Origin: Quillaja saponaria | Lineage: Eukaryota; Streptophyta; Magnoliopsida; Fabales; Quillajaceae | NCBI GenBank assembly: GCA_029379385.1 | Contig: CM055617.1 | Coordinates: forward strand, 1,550,001 to 1,614,000 | DNA: 64,000 bases | Direction of reading: 5' to 3' | Shown: piece after piece, positions 12,877 through 25,678 of the stretch | Position numbering within the stretch: the stretch's first letter is position 1 | Layout of the letters: each line of letters opens with the position of its first letter | The notes under the pieces: generated by a model | What the model was told of the DNA's origin: nothing | Seen by the model: the letters and a program-made list of their open reading frames with translations, nothing else | Databases searched by the model: none | Made by a program: the position numbers and the translations under genes

Positions 12877-12888
12877 TTTAAATAAACC
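12877..12888 (-). promoter_or_regulatory. TATA-like element of the HD-Zip gene
   Basis: The minus strand reads GGTTTATTTAAAGTG here, followed about 30 bp later by a pyrimidine/purine-rich stretch that fits a transcription start near 12850. This is positional inference only. Confidence 0.4.
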
Positions 12889-15800
12889 AACTCCGGTCAG
12901 ATATAGGGTTAGAATCTGACTGGGGTTAGTTACACTGCTGTTGGCACTTGGCAAATGAAATGAACCCAAAATTCAATCCAAATGCAGTTTTTAGTATTAC
13001 CGGGTATTGCCAGTATGCTTCCGGTTTTTCTACCGTTTTGGGCAAGAATTATATAACTGAAAATAGTAAAAGGCTTGAGTTTGATAATACATCTTAAACA
13101 AGTGTTGTTTAGTTAAAATTTTTTAGAGTAATTTTTTTTCTGTTTTTGAAAAGTCACAAGTAACAGTCTAAACGATATTTTTCAATGTTAGTTATATTTT
13201 TTTAAATTAAAAATATAAAAATTATTTTATTAATTTAAAATAACCTCAAATAAATAATTTTTCTCACTAAAAATACAAAAAATATATTTAATTAATTTAT
13301 ATCCTGAATAAATAATATATATTTTTATTATTTATACATTCATAATTTATAATTTATTTTATTAAATATCTTGTTAATTATTTATACTATTTACATCTAT
13401 TTTTACCACAAGATTGTTGTGTTAGTTCAAATCCATCCAAGCGTCGAAGATTTGTGTTGCGTCAGCGTATCAAGGCCTTCACTTCGACGAGGTCGGTGCA
13501 ATTAATCGGCGATTATATGACGTTTCCATTCCATGTTTTCTTTTGCTGGCCAGTCTCCCATGTTTGAATTTGCTACTAAATTGTATTTTTTTTTTCTCAG
13601 CATAGAATATATAATAATTAGTTTAGTTTTTCTTACTTATACTCCATGTACATAATGACAAGTTGAAATTTCATTTGTTAATCTTATTTCATTAGTACAA
13701 GCAAGGTTTAAAAAATAGCCAATCATTGAGTAAAACAACTATATTTTAATTTGTGCTTAATAAACAAGACTAAATAAATATTCACTGAGTATAATATTAA
13801 TATGAAATACGAATGTATTTTTTAAAATACTTTATGTAATAAATTTATGAAAAATAGAGCTAGAGTCGATTATTGTGATGAATATTAGAAATTTTCTTTC
13901 TTATCATTTCACATAGAGCCATCAGATGATGTTTCTCCTCCAACGTCTCCTCGGACAACTTGCAATTATTTAATTAATTGCTCAAGAATTTAAAATTCAA
14001 AATAAACCCACATGACAATGCTTATGGATTTGGGATTTGTTCACCTTATGACTTGTTCAATTCCTCATGTTTCCGGTTTCAATAATTTTCTTGTCCATGT
14101 GATTCATTCCCATAGTTTCATCCCAAGTCAATTAGGATCTTAAATTTAATGGGTCTAATTTCAGTAATTAAAGTGACAAAATTTGGAAGACTGAGTATTC
14201 ATTTGTAGCAAATTATCATATCTCTTGTAGTGTTTATCTATTATGATATTTGACTCAAAATTAGGTTAAGTTATTTATAATATCATAACATCCATATTTG
14301 TCATTTAAGAATTAGAAATTTAATTTCAATTTCATTTGAGATAAAGATTTAGTTAAATAAAAATAACTTACTCATGATATTAATTGATATATCATTGACA
14401 CCACGAATCTCTTACGAAAAAAAAAAATAACATCAAAAAATCATTTCAATCACAAGTTTAAGATATTAAGTGAGATATCATGTTTTGATCTCTATGAAGT
14501 ATATGATAAACCATGCTAGATTTGGTAGAACAAAGTTAGTGCCATATCAATGAAATGAAATACAACCAACCATTTCAATGCCAATAACACTTTCATTCTC
14601 TCAAAATTGTAGTTGGCAAAAGTTATATAACCCAGTAAACACTCAGAGAAATGAAGTAGATCAAACCAACCCATTTTGCCTAAAACTTGGTGTACATTTT
14701 GTCACACACCCAACAGCTAGTAGCAATGTGGTATGGTCTATGTCAATGATTCAATGCCTCCAGCGTAATGCAAGGGCCTTTTATAAGCGGTTACCGACCA
14801 GAGTGATAGGTAGACAGGCAAAGCACAAGTGGGGTTATCAAGCAGCAAAGTATGGCCATCATAAATCAGAGCCTACAATGGCCATCACCATTTTAAAGGA
14901 GAAAAAAAGGAACTTGCTCTTACTGCTATTATGTGAAGTGGGACCCAAAACTTTGCTGAATGACAACAACACGTGTAAGGTGGGTTCATAAGTTTGAACC
15001 TAATCCCAAGGAAAGAGGAATTGATGAGTTGTAAGCATGTGGTCGGGCAGGAAGCCTCTGAGTCTCTGCTCACGGAAACAAAAAAAGATTCAAAATTGGA
15101 GGCCTCCCTTTCTGATTGAGCAGGAAAGCAGCATAGAACCAGAGATGCCAATCTTGACAGTTTACCTGGGGAAGGACTAGAACCACATCACAAGCATTCA
15201 GCTGGACCATTACCATTGATTTATTTAGACACAAGAATTGTCCTTTTAACCAGATATTAATTATCTGAAAACAGAGCAATGGAAATTTACAGATTTGGAT
15301 GGCTCTAAATAATAGGAGGCTCCTATGTCTACCAAGTAAATTTCTCCATACATGGAAGCCTCTTTGCATAAGGGTGAATGGATCCTATTTTTATGTGAGA
15401 TGCCGTGCACAAAGCAATTCACAACGAATATGGTCATCACCATTTTTAAATAGTGGTTATTCATCATTCACTATAATGTTCACCTGGGAATAATGTAAGT
15501 TTTGGAGATTACATTAACATGTCATAACTCAAACCCGTTGGAGAGATGACGTCAATTCTATTATAAATTAGGTATGTAGAGGACTAGGCACAGCCTGCAT
15601 GGTGATTGAGCATGGTACATATTGATTGGTTTCGCTGACTTGATGAAAAGCGTCTGCTTGACATTTCTTTTCTTCTTTATAGCAAGTTATTTTTTCTTGA
15701 TTCTCTAGAAGTAGAATATAACTCACCACTAACTCGTAATTCTATCATTTCCACTAACACGCAGCACCACCAGAATATTTGTTCACTTACGAGTTATGAA

Positions 15801-18435
15801 TGCTAAATACCAATTTCAAATTACTATTCCAACACAACATGTTAATAGGGAAAAAAAAGTTTTTCACTAGATTAGTTTGTTAGAAGAGTAAAAACCAAAC
15901 TTGATTCCTAGTGAGACAGCTTTTTCTTGCTGAACATGTTTTTCTCCATTCCTGGAAGTCAAATTTCACACCTGGCCAAAAATACAAAGCATGTTCAGGA
16001 ATCAAGCAGCGAAATCTATGGCCACCGATACTATCAACTTCAACTTTTTCTACACGGCAGCCAGCTAAAGTAGGGCCCACAACCTTACAACAGAATCGAC
16101 ATTAAATAAAGTAATTGGCAATGTCCATTTTTCTTATGAATAAGTGAATACTTAATCCTCTGCTCAATACCACATAATAATTCATAAAAATATCTCAAGA
16201 AAAGGTGATTTGGTTAAGATGTATAAGGTTAGCCGGGATAAAGAGATAAAAAATTACATAAGAATAAGTGCTAGAGAAAAATGATTGATATAAACTTACT
16301 TAACTAGTTTAAAATTTAAAAAATAGTTGAGTTTATTTCAAGGACATATACATGAATAGGATTTCGGCCAGCATAAGCTATGGCTTAAGGATCAAGGCTT
16401 AAGCATACGATGAAGCCATGCATGCAGAAATATGGTTTCAATCCTTTGATATGCTAATCTGGTTACAGAAATAGGAATAGAAAGACAGCTTTTGCAGTTA
16501 ATCGTCCCTGAATCTGAACTTTTTTTTTTTTTTTGCAAGACAAACACCTTAATAGCAAACGAGCAATTATCAGAATCACATGGCTTTTACTGAGTGGTCT
16601 ATTTTTTATTTCCAGAAAAAGATAATAGAAAGCAAGGGTTGATTTAGATGTTTAAAAAGTGATTGTGTAGGAACACTAATAAATTCTTATACAATTCATT
16701 AGTTGGTATGCTTAATAGAGTGGGAAAGAGAGAGGTCTTTTTGTTTTGGGGTAGCTCCTAGGGCCTGAGTTGTCATGCACAAAATTAAACATAAATGCAA
16801 AAACAAAGAAAAAACAAAAAAGTAACGACTGAAGAAAAGATTTTGTTAGGTGGGTGGGTTTTCCTGACTGCAGACCCCCTAGTGGTAGGCAGCATCCTTT
16901 TTTTGCTTTATTTTCTAAATTGTGACTTGTGAGTGCTTTCCAAAGACTAAGACGAAAAGTGAGTGAAAACAGAATCTTGGTCAGGACTTTGTTTTTCATC
17001 TCTTTTAAGAAAATCATTCACTTGCTCATCCCATTATTACCATAATAAAAAAGTAGATATCATATGATGCAGGAACGTAATATAACTGACAAATGCTATA
17101 ATGCATCTATATTAACAATAGATACATGATCCCAGGTTTTTTGTCCACCTGGCCAATAACACTCAAAGTTCAACTCAACAAAGTCTGAAATCCTAACATA
17201 TATCTGAAACAGAACATACCGCTTATGTCCCAGTAAATAGACCTAACAATCATGACTGAGATATGAAGTTCAAAGTGTAACTTACCTCATATGAAGATTC
17301 TGAAATTCTCACATAGATATCATATGATGCAGGAAAATCCTGATTACATGAAATTATTGAAGCAATTGGTTCAATCATAAGAATGTTAAAGTCCAAAGGT
17401 ACAACTTAACTGGCAAAAGATTTAAGTTTGCAATAATTTATATGATTTTCCAATTAACTATTCACTTAATAAAACCAAAAGGTTGAAAGAATAGCCATCT
17501 TCAATGTTTCTACCAAAGAGTAAAGTTTTGAAGTTTCATAGCATAAAACATATTATTTAGCATTTATGTAGTCTCCTGAAACATAAAATTTGTTCTTTTG
17601 CTATTTAGCACTAGAAGTAAAATAGGAAAATGAATATATATGTCTGTTCTGCAACCCATGATATCAAAGTATTCCCTTAGAAGTGTGCTTGGAGCTAAGT
17701 GACACAGCCCTTACTAAGAATTCGAACACGTTATAATAGAGAGAAGTGATGGAGATTTTGAAAATACGTAAAAATAGAATTAAGTCATGGACAATCCAAC
17801 ATAATCTAGCTTCCGATATGCATTCCATTTCCCCAGCTTCTAGCACCTTTAACTTGAACAAGAAATTCACCTCAGCCCAAAGGCACATTAGCTCTCTAGA
17901 CAAACCATAGTTGATGTATTGCACCAAAATTAAGCAAACAATTGTGTTGTTCTTGAGAGATTCCAACCAATTGATCAATATTCTTTGTTTTGGTTATAGC
18001 TTGAGCTGGAGGAGTCCCATTGGTGCTTCGTTTGTTGAGTTTGAAAGCTAAGAGACAGAGATTTCAATCCATACATAGCTAGCTTTCAAATTATTATCCA
18101 TATATTAGATATGTTAGTTCAGAGTAATGTCTTGGGTTTACTATCTTGGTTCTGCTGCTTCACGGATTTGGTCTTTATCTTAGAAGTGTCTCCCTCTCTT
18201 TACCTCCTACCTAGTTTTGTTCCCAGTTTTAATCTTCCCTTTCTTTCTCTACTCATCTGTCCCCCTATCCCTCATAAATGTTAATTTCTCTAATCTGGAT
18301 CCACTTCTTACAACCCACAAGTATCATTATAATCACATATGATTTAGTATTCTAGTTTTAGTATCATACTATGCTACAGCTAGATGATCTTTCTGAAGAC
18401 ACAAGCTATGAGTCAACGTCAATAAGACCAGTGGC

Positions 18436-18461
18436 ATATATATATATATATATATATATAT
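18436..18461. repeat. (AT)13 microsatellite
   Basis: 26 bases of perfect AT repeat. Confidence 0.95.
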
Positions 18462-18600
18462 CATGCGGTAGCATGTGATACTTTTTGGTGTATTTCACAC
18501 TCAAAATTAAGTGTCTCTTCATAAAGAAGTTCCTGGAACTAAAGTATTAAAGTGAACAAAAGATAAAGTAAACAAACACGAAGTAAAGACAGATTGAAAA

Positions 18601-18646
18601 GACCTTGACCTTGCACATCCAGAGACCTTGACCTTGCACATCCAGA
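18601..18646. repeat. 23-bp perfect tandem duplication
   Basis: Two adjacent identical copies of a 23-base unit beginning GACCTTGACCTTGCACATCC. Each copy contains TTGACC, the W-box core bound by WRKY factors. The perfect match suggests a recent duplication; regulatory meaning is unknown because the nearest start codon is 1.2 kb away. Confidence 0.9.
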
Positions 18647-19849
18647 GACATAATTTACTTTCTCATGTTAGAAGTATATTTTTCACACACAATTCTTATA
18701 AAGTTCTCAATCACTTGAACGGACAGATATAATTGGACAGTCACATGAGTGCAGTTGTATATCTTCCTGTGGATTTATTTCAGTAACCAAAAAAAGTACT
18801 GCTAATTCTCATACCTATTCAAGCATCCACTTACAGTCGTAGGGTCTTATACCAGCCCATTCTCTAGTATTCTCTCCTTTGTTCATCCCCACAGAATCGG
18901 AGTATACGGTAGGAAATACCTTACCACTACATAGCAAGTAGACTAACCTCAGTTGTTCAGTAAGCTAGTAGTCATTATAATTACAAAGAGAATGGTCAGG
19001 GACATAAAGAAATGGAGGGGCAGAAATCTTGATAACAATCTACTAATCTTTGACATAGACCCAAACACTAAGAATGCTTGTTCAGCATTCATTCTTATAT
19101 GACCGTAATGTGGGGATCATTGTAGCACTTGACCACATATTGGTATCATGACCAAAGTCCTAATCACATGAATTACTTCTTTCCTAGAGAACTCAGCCGA
19201 AAGAAAGGCACTAGGCAGTTATTTTACTTTTTTTTCATCATTTTCGTTCAAAAGCAAAAAGTTCTAGCCTAGCTACAAACTATTTGCCACTTCCAAAATC
19301 CTCAATACCTCAAACACTGGTATTGCCCGTGATCTAAGATACTAAGATTCGTAACTGTTCCACTAATAAAATAAATCTTAAGCCCAGATATATGGCGTTG
19401 AAGTTCATCAAATCCAACAAAAACAAAGAAGAAATAATGCAACATACATTTGAATTAAAATCGGCCATAACCTTCTTTGCAAGCAAATGCCACGACCTAG
19501 ATAGCTATGCTGGGCAGAGAAAGGAAGGAGCTTTATAGATGGAACTTACATGGGGATGACTGGAAGAGTGAAAATTAGCTCCACCATACACAAAATCCAG
19601 CTTCGCGAGCGAAACGAAACAGTAGAAGTAGAAACTTGCAGGGAGGGAAATAAATAAAAAATAAATATAAGGGAGGAAGGGAAAGCGATACAAAGCCCAC
19701 CTCAACATTGCTAGATGTATCTATTCGCGCTTGAAACGAACCGTTTTGACGCTTTCCTCACCTCAAACGGTGGTGCCGCTGTTTATCTTATCTCCCACAA
19801 CCATTCGTGCACACCTCCCTCGAAATTCAGACCCCGAAAGCTTTCAGGA

Positions 19850-22800
19850 ATGGCTTCTATTGACCTTCATTGCTCTCTAATGCATCTGTCATCCCGTTTA
19901 AAGTAAGTTTACAATACAAATTCCAATATTGCATTGTTCCTTTTCTGTTTGCTTGTTTGGTTTGTTAGTTTTTGTTACAGTTCTTGACCCTTTTCAGTGG
20001 CAATCGCTGTTCAAATTCCGTTTTCCTCTCCCGCTCGTCTCCTTTCCGTTTCACCATTTTTCAGTAGTGTATTGGTTGGTTTTAGCATGTAATTTATAAC
20101 CGTCAATCATGAACTGGGTTAGAGAATACATCAGAAAAGGTTTGGGACTTGGGTAAGGAATCGGCCTGTGGCCTTTTTGTATTCCTCAGATTAAATACAA
20201 TTCAGTGAATAAATGGGTTCTTGCTTTCAAGTTGAATCATAGTAACTTATTCAGTTTTTTTTATAATATATTAAGGTTAACTGATTAATTTCCAACTGCG
20301 ATAAATTTTCTATCAATGGTAACAGCAAGTGGGTGATTCGAATATAGGATCTCCCCCTACTTGGTGGGAGTTAGTGCCGCTAGACCAACAACAATTCACT
20401 GCTGTCTGCTACTAGCCAGTTATCCAGTTGCTGCACATTTATATTTCTATGTATATTAGTGTAACTTTGTTGGCATCCAGTTTGTGATTTAAACATTGGG
20501 ATTCAAGTTAGGTAGGCCTTTTCTTTGTGGTGGAACACAACAGTAGTTTATTGTAGAAGTAGAATTGCATATCACATGCAATGCAATGACATTTTAGGTG
20601 AAAGTTGAAAAATTTTCAATTTGTGTTACCTTGTTGGAAAAATCCCCTCCCCACCAACCCTCCTCAAATATAGATGGCTAATTGCTGTTTCTTCTGTAGA
20701 AGGCACAATATACTACGTACTGTAACTCCATCTTCTGCAATTGGGCACTCATCTGATTTTGCCTTGGTTAGTCCAATTATAAAATTGGGCTTCAGTTTCA
20801 AGGCTGGTGGAAGAGTGAGAGCTGTGTTATCTGAAGAAGGTGATCTTCTATCTTATCAGAGTTTGGGAAACAAAATTGCTGACAATCAGGCTGTTGAACC
20901 TACTGGGATTGAACAACAACCTGATATGGTGGCTTTTGGGACACTTGCAGCAGAAATAACTCCTACAACCAGTGGTTTCTTTGCTCAGAGTGATGAGTAT
21001 GATCTGGATTGTCCTACAGAAGGGTTTTCTTCCATCCCAGAGGCTATTCATGATATTCATCAGGGCAAGGTTGGTTCCTTCCTAGGTTGTTTAAATATTA
21101 AGGTTCAAACTTATGATAGTCAATATTTTTTCCTTCTGTATATGAATATGATACTAATAGTTGATTTAGGACAATATTGCAGTTAGTTATTGTTGTAGAT
21201 GATGAAGATAGAGAAAATGAGGGAGATCTAATAATGGCAGCGTCGATGATAACACCAGAAGCTGCGGCTTTTATTGTCAAGCATGGCACCGGGATAGTGT
21301 GTGTGAGCATGAAGGGAGAAGACTTAGAGAGGTTGCAACTCCCCCTGATGGTGACACAGAAGGAGAATGAAGAAAAGCTTTGCACTGCGTTCACTGTGTC
21401 AGTGGTATGCTATGTTAATGATATTTTTCTTCTTCATCTTTATAGAGGCTTTAATGCAATAATTTTTTACCTATCAAATGTTATTCACTTCATTAACGAT
21501 ATAAGATCTGTCAGTTATAATATGATGATTACCCTTATTGTGCTGATAATAAATCTCAAGGCTGCTCCTTCCTGCTCATGTTTCTTGGTTTCCTTGTAAA
21601 ACTACATATTGTCATTCAATGAATCATATGGGTTTTATTTGTGAGGCCAGTTTCTTTTTTGTATTTGATAGGATGCAAAACATGGTACAACAACAGGTGT
21701 CTCAGCTCGTGATAGGGCAGCAACAGTCCTTGCTCTTGCATCAAGAAATTCAAGACCTGAAGATTTCAACCGTCCAGGTCATATCTTTCCCCTGAAGTAT
21801 AGGGAGGGAGGGGTTCTAAAAAGAGCCGGACACACAGAAGCTTCTGTCGATCTGGCTGTCTTGGCTGGTTTAGAACCTGCAGCTGTTTTATGTGAGATAG
21901 TAGATGATGATGGTTCTATGGCTAGATTACCAAAACTTAGAGAGTTTGCCCAGCAAGAAAATTTGAAAATTATATCCATTGCTGATTTGATCAGGTATTT
22001 TAGAAATAATTTTGTTTTGCATTAGAATATTTCTTGGTGCAATGCAACAGCCAACTAAATTCTTGTGCCTGTTGGCTGTTACACAACCTCCTGTACAGTG
22101 GTTGTGACTTTTATTGGTCTGAAGCAGTTAAGAGTGGCCCATAGCTGTCAGGAAATCCTGCTACTTCCAATTTCTATACTTGAAAAAGAAGGGGAAAACA
22201 AGAAATGCAACTGCAAAGAATGAAGGAATATTACTTTTCTCAACCGCTTCATGTGCATGATGTTCTTCTAAGAGTTGTTGACTTTGTAAACCTCTGAAAT
22301 CTTTTGACTGATATATGTTTTGTGATATATTGGCAGATATAGAAGAAAAAGAGATAAGTTAGTGGAGCATGCTGCTGCCGCAATAATACCTACAATGTGG
22401 GGGCCTTTCAATGCATATTGTTATAGGTCACTTCTGGATGGAATTGAACATATTGTGATGGTCAAAGTAAGCAGTTTACCAGATACTCATGTTAAAACTG
22501 TCTTATCTTTTCTCAGGAACTCCAATGTTAAATATGTGGTAATTGGAAAATTGCAAGTTTAATTCAGAAATTCCTATCCTTGTTTAGAAGATCCTTAGCA
22601 TCCTGCTTGATGCCCCTTGTAATTTGGATAACATTCTTAATTGGATGTGTGCAGCTTTTAAATTGCAATCATTCTTTTAGGCCAGGCCTTCATTTTGAAC
22701 ACTTCTGACTCTCAGATCGGGCAGGATGGTCACAGATTTGTAGTAATTTTTATTTTTTTTTTCTTGGAAATTTGTAATTGACTTATGAACATATTATTGT

Positions 22801-24144
22801 AGGTGACTTAATAATTGTGCGTTTAAGCCTTGCACCCTTGGTTCAGTTATTTATGAAGCATAGACATTTAAGTGAAGTATTCAATGGCTATTGCTAGGAA
22901 ATTTTATTTAGTCTGCCTTGTCAGTATTTGAGCTCAAGGATTGCCAATTTCCAGTAAAGGAACTGCACTGATGTATGATCTTTAAATCTTTTGTAAACCT
23001 CAGCCAGACATCTTGATTATGTATCAATAGTACATCTCTTGATATAAGCTATGTCAACATTCTGGAGAATGAGGGTAAAATTGCAGAGGTTGAGAAATAT
23101 TCTTCTGTTAATAACCATGAGATGTTGTTGTAAACAGGGTGAGATTGGTGATGGGCATGACATACTTGTGAGGGTGCACTCTGAATGTCTCACTGGTGAT
23201 ATATTTGGGTCAGCAAGATGTGATTGCGGAAACCAGTTGGCACTTGCAATGGAGCAAATTGAGGCAGCTGGTAGGGGTGTCTTGTTGTATCTCCGTGGAC
23301 GTGAAGGAAGAGGTATTGGTTTAGGCCACAAGCTCCGTACTTACAACCTACAAGACGATGGATGTGACACTGTGGAGGCCAATGAAGAACTTGGATTACC
23401 TGTTGATTCTCGTGAGTATGGCATTGGTGCACAGGTATTGTCTTATTAGTGGACCTTATCTTTTCCCCTGTGTCTTCAATTGCCTCCAGATTTGGAATAA
23501 TTTTTTATCAATGGGGAAAAGATACAGTAGGAAACTGCCCTGCTTTCTTTTTCTTTTTCTTCCATGATATTCTTTGTTGTAATTCTGGCCATTTTATCTT
23601 GAAATCGGGAATTTAAATAATCCTATAGATAATTTCTTTTTGATTGTTGTGAGAATGTGAATTTTTTTGTTTAATTTACACAGTAATTCTGTAATGTACA
23701 TCTGAGTTCCAAGTTCGTTTTCTCCCAGTTTTTTGGAAGTTGTGACTTTCTTTGTAAGGAGCTTGACTTTGTTCCTGTTCTTTGAGAGTATGGTGCATCA
23801 AATGATATTTATATTAAATATCCTTTTCAAGCTGTATGTAAAAAAATTTCTAGACAAGGGTGTACCTATGTGCAACAGATTGTTAATGCTCTTTCAAAAG
23901 ACACTACTTTTATATTTCATTTGCATGTATATATGTTTAGGGAGTTATACATCAATTATGCATATAGCCCATCTCATAATTCAATCAATTGCAGATACTA
24001 CGAGATCTAGGTGTTCGTACAATGAGGCTAATGACAAACAATCCTGCAAAGTACGTTGGGCTCAAAGGTTATGGTTTGGAAATTGCAGGAAGGGTCCCCT
24101 TGTTAGCACCAATAACTAGGGAGAAGAAGATATTTGAAAACTAA
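19850..24144 (+). CDS. RIBBA: Bifunctional riboflavin biosynthesis protein RIBBA (DHBP synthase / GTP cyclohydrolase II), plastid-targeted, C-terminus frameshifted
   Basis: Seven coding exons join in phase: 19850-19902, 20700-21069, 21183-21404, 21672-21994, 22337-22466, 23138-23434 and 23995-24144, giving 514 residues. The Ser/Arg-rich, acid-poor N-terminus fits a plastid transit peptide. The DHBP synthase domain (about 130-345) has RENEGD at 151-156, HGTGIVC and the RPGHIFPL and GHTEAS blocks. It converts ribulose 5-phosphate to 3,4-dihydroxy-2-butanone 4-phosphate plus formate. The GTP cyclohydrolase II domain (from about 367) has the zinc cysteines C383, C394 and C396 and [10 protein letters not shown], and opens GTP in the other branch of the pathway. 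Both active sites look intact. After TREKK the frame shifts: the expected RYL-K-TK continuation is in another frame and the protein stops at IFEN, about 30 residues earlier than Arabidopsis RIBBA1 as I recall it. AATAAA lies 60 bp past the stop. The exon 1 start is an inference. Confidence 0.92.
20255..20388 (-). mobile_element. Possible tRNA-derived SINE in RIBBA intron 1
   Basis: On the minus strand, TGGTCTAGCGGCAC (20387-20374) resembles an RNA polymerase III A box, and ATTCGAATC (20343-20335) resembles a B box at normal spacing of about 30 bp. About 70 bp later the element ends in A8 (20262-20255). Together this fits the tRNA-related head and A-tail of plant SINEs. No clean target duplication was found, so a degraded tRNA-like relic is the alternative. 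Confidence 0.45.
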
Positions 24145-25678
24145 ATGTGCAAAGATGGTGCATGTCTATGATGCAGATTTTAATGCTAGTGTGACATCAT
24201 TATCAATAAAAATGGTGCTACGAGCATTGGCAGCTTCTCTGATGGTGAATTTCTATTAGGTAATGATAGTTTGTCAGTTCTCTTTCTTGCAACAACTACT
24301 TGTTTTCTTGGCTGAACTGGTTGCATTATTTTTTTGTATTTTGTAGAAAAGTGTAAGAAATGCATTCTTGGCTGAACTTGTTGCATCAACTATTTGTTTT
24401 CTATTCAAGTGTATATAATAATTTCAGGGACGTGAATTCATATTGCTGTTACCATTGCATAATTCTGACTCTTAGCTTTTGGTTTAGCCAATCTGGTTTT
24501 TGGAACCTGTGCTAAACTTGATTGAGGTGGAATTTCTTAAAGTTTGGGTTGGTCTTGGACTTAAATGCAACAATTTAGATTTGGACACGTGTTCACTTGT
24601 CCACTCACGTGGTACAATGATGATTATTCGGATTCCATTGAGGGGCATTGTAGGAAAAATACAAAAAGGTACTTGACTGAGAATATGGAAACAGTACCTC
24701 ACAGAGTCACAGTCGCCAAGTGGAAACTGGGGCCACCCATATTAGTCGATATTTAATTAATCAAAAGCTGCATTATGGACAACAATGGTAACTCCACTAA
24801 AAAATGTACCAAGCAATATCCACTATATTTATACCTCTTTAATATTTGACAACGAAAAAAATTGAAAAAACTCAAACTTTATTTTAAAAAGACACTAACT
24901 TTTTGATTCACTGTGAAATTAGTTAGGATTTTTGTAATGAGTGTTTACAAGTTATTTATTAAATTTTATAAATAAATAATTTATAATATTTATTATAATA
25001 ATTAATCATAATTTTTGTATTATTTGTAATAAAATAATTTAATTTTTAATAATTACATTTATTGTAGTTTAATAAGTATATTTTTAACTACCGTTAAAAA
25101 AAATCATATATAATTTAAGATGCAATGAATAAGAATATGTAAATTTTAAAATTTTAAATACTAATACATTCTTTAAATTGTTGTAGGGAAAAATATTTAT
25201 TAACAAATTGAAACAAAATAGAATAATTATTAATTAGGATAGTTAAAAAGAAAAATGAAAAACCTTAATTAGCTATCTTTCCTCACCTAATTAATGTAGA
25301 AATGTGAGTATGCTTAACCTAGTATTAGTATCCTAAGTTCCTAACTAACACACTCTCCATTGTAATTAATGAGCTATTCTAGAAGCATCACATAATTCAT
25401 GTGCTGAGTTGGAGTCCTTTTGTATTAGATAATCCCAATTAGTTTTTTTTAATTAATTAGTTCTCCAAGAAAAAACAAAAAAAAGTAAAATATACAAGGC
25501 GGCGAGCAAAGTAAAAAGCCGGTTATTCACTTTTTGCAAAACCGCAATACGACGACGTTTGAGTCCCTCCACAGAGGATCCGACCTCTCAATCTTAGGCC
25601 CTTCCCTTTCTCTTTCGTTTTACAGTGACTCCCTTCACAAGCCACGACTAAGTTTTTGCCTTCCTTCATCCCTACACC
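24145..25678. other. RIBBA 3' UTR, then AT-rich spacer and DEAH-gene 5' region
   Basis: 24145-24260 holds the out-of-frame remnant of the RIBBA C-terminus and a canonical AATAAA at 24205-24210. 24800-25300 is extremely AT-rich with no gene. A pyrimidine-rich leader-like sequence of roughly 100 bp precedes the next start codon. Confidence 0.5.

Larger units (their letters stand above)
12900..19600. other. Intergenic region between HD-Zip (-) and RIBBA (+)
   Basis: 6.7 kb with no gene I can support. Composition is mixed: AT-rich from 13080 to 14570, then closer to balanced from 14580 to 16100, where the longest open frame (14578-14991, 137 residues) matches no family I know. Other landmarks: a CAATCATTG palindrome at 13720-13728; a TGACGTCA C-box near 15547; the sequence AGATATCATATGATGCAGGA present twice (near 17055 and 17315); an (AT)13 run; and a 23-bp tandem duplication at 18601. 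A non-coding transcript cannot be excluded. Confidence 0.5.

Noticed and set aside
14578..14991. 137-residue open frame in the desert upstream of RIBBA
   Set aside because: No family resemblance, no splice partners, and composition like the surrounding non-coding DNA.
15918..16010. Possible microRNA-like hairpin around CTGAACATG and its complement
   Set aside because: Pairing is limited to about 9 bp plus scattered matches, and no known mature miRNA sequence is present.
20674..20699. Alternative RIBBA start at the ATG of MANCCFF
   Set aside because: The exon 1 splice to 20700 gives a phase-correct join and a better transit peptide. The ATG lies in the intron just before the acceptor AG. It cannot be fully excluded as an alternative first exon.
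23733..24119. 128-residue frame covering RIBBA exon 7
   Set aside because: This is a shadow frame; the correct frame of exon 7 reads [19 protein letters not shown].
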